From an uncultured Eubacteriales bacterium (GTDB lineage Bacteria > Bacillota > Clostridia > Lachnospirales > Lachnospiraceae): a stretch of DNA of 5,707 bases. Under the pieces are notes generated by a model. It saw only the letters and a program-made list of their open reading frames with translations. It was not told the DNA's origin and made no database searches. The stretch lies in assembly GCA_900548855.1 (NCBI GenBank), contig URMF01000096.1:1-5707 (forward strand). Reading direction: 5' to 3'. Shown piece after piece: positions 5,627 through 5,707 of the stretch. The position numbers and the translations under genes were made by a program. Numbering within the stretch: position 1 is the stretch's first letter; every line of letters begins with the position of its first letter.

Positions 5627-5707
5627 GGATGGATATGTGATGGCGTAAATAAAAGGGGCTGTAAAAAAACAGTTCTAACGAAATGCCATAGCGACATCAG
5701 TTGATGT
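5627..5707. other. 3' intergenic edge, no gene seen
   Basis: Only short features are visible: GGGGCTGT (5655-5662) followed by a run of seven A, a weak CTGT...CAG pairing around that run, and ACATCA-GT-TGATGT (5694-5707), an inverted repeat cut by the window end. An SD-like AAGGATGG precedes ATG 5640, but that frame closes after two codons. No convincing terminator for the hydrolase gene is present before the window ends. Confidence 0.5.

Overview
The window is AT-rich with purine-rich Shine-Dalgarno sites (GAGGAG, GGAGG, AGGGAG). Its gene families are common in gut Clostridia, so a low-GC Firmicute of the Lachnospiraceae type is the best guess. This rests on base composition and family impressions only; no rRNA or marker gene is present. 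Every recognisable gene lies on the + strand.

Bases 1-1753 are a mosaic of broken or joined genes. A Nudix hydrolase has lost its N-terminal half and part of its Nudix box. A near-complete GNAT acetyltransferase follows 11 nt later. The GNAT reading frame ends inside DNA that, in another frame, encodes the C-terminal part of a Schlafen/AlbA_2-type ATP-binding protein ('RecG-like' C-terminal domain plus winged helix). That relic also carries an in-frame TAA. A perfect 15-bp inverted repeat (1758-1795) follows it, and then about 260 bp with no supportable gene.

Bases 2057-3829 look like a self-contained single-gene unit. It encodes an intact 550-residue AlbA_2 + HATPase_c_4 + winged-helix protein, best started at ATG 2141. 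An 18-nt CG-rich palindromic element lies just before and just after the gene, with 17 of 18 positions identical. Upstream, three copies of the half-site AAACGCACG (either orientation) are spaced 20-21 bp centre to centre. They overlap a plausible sigma-A-type promoter, which suggests autoregulation; a cassette-end role is the alternative.

Bases 3830-4057 are intergenic, with a wobble-containing hairpin, a strong stem-loop terminator (3937-3967) and an extended -10 promoter. These lead into a 522-residue protein (4058-5626) that joins a six-helix membrane domain to a proline-iminopeptidase-like alpha/beta hydrolase. Charge distribution places the catalytic domain outside the cell. The last 80 bases hold no gene; they contain a GGGGCTGT motif and a short inverted repeat that could be the edge of another element.

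The genes do not form an obvious pathway. The window reads as an accessory, recombination-worn stretch with one intact putative regulator or defence-type ATPase (AlbA_2 family) and one independently transcribed membrane hydrolase.
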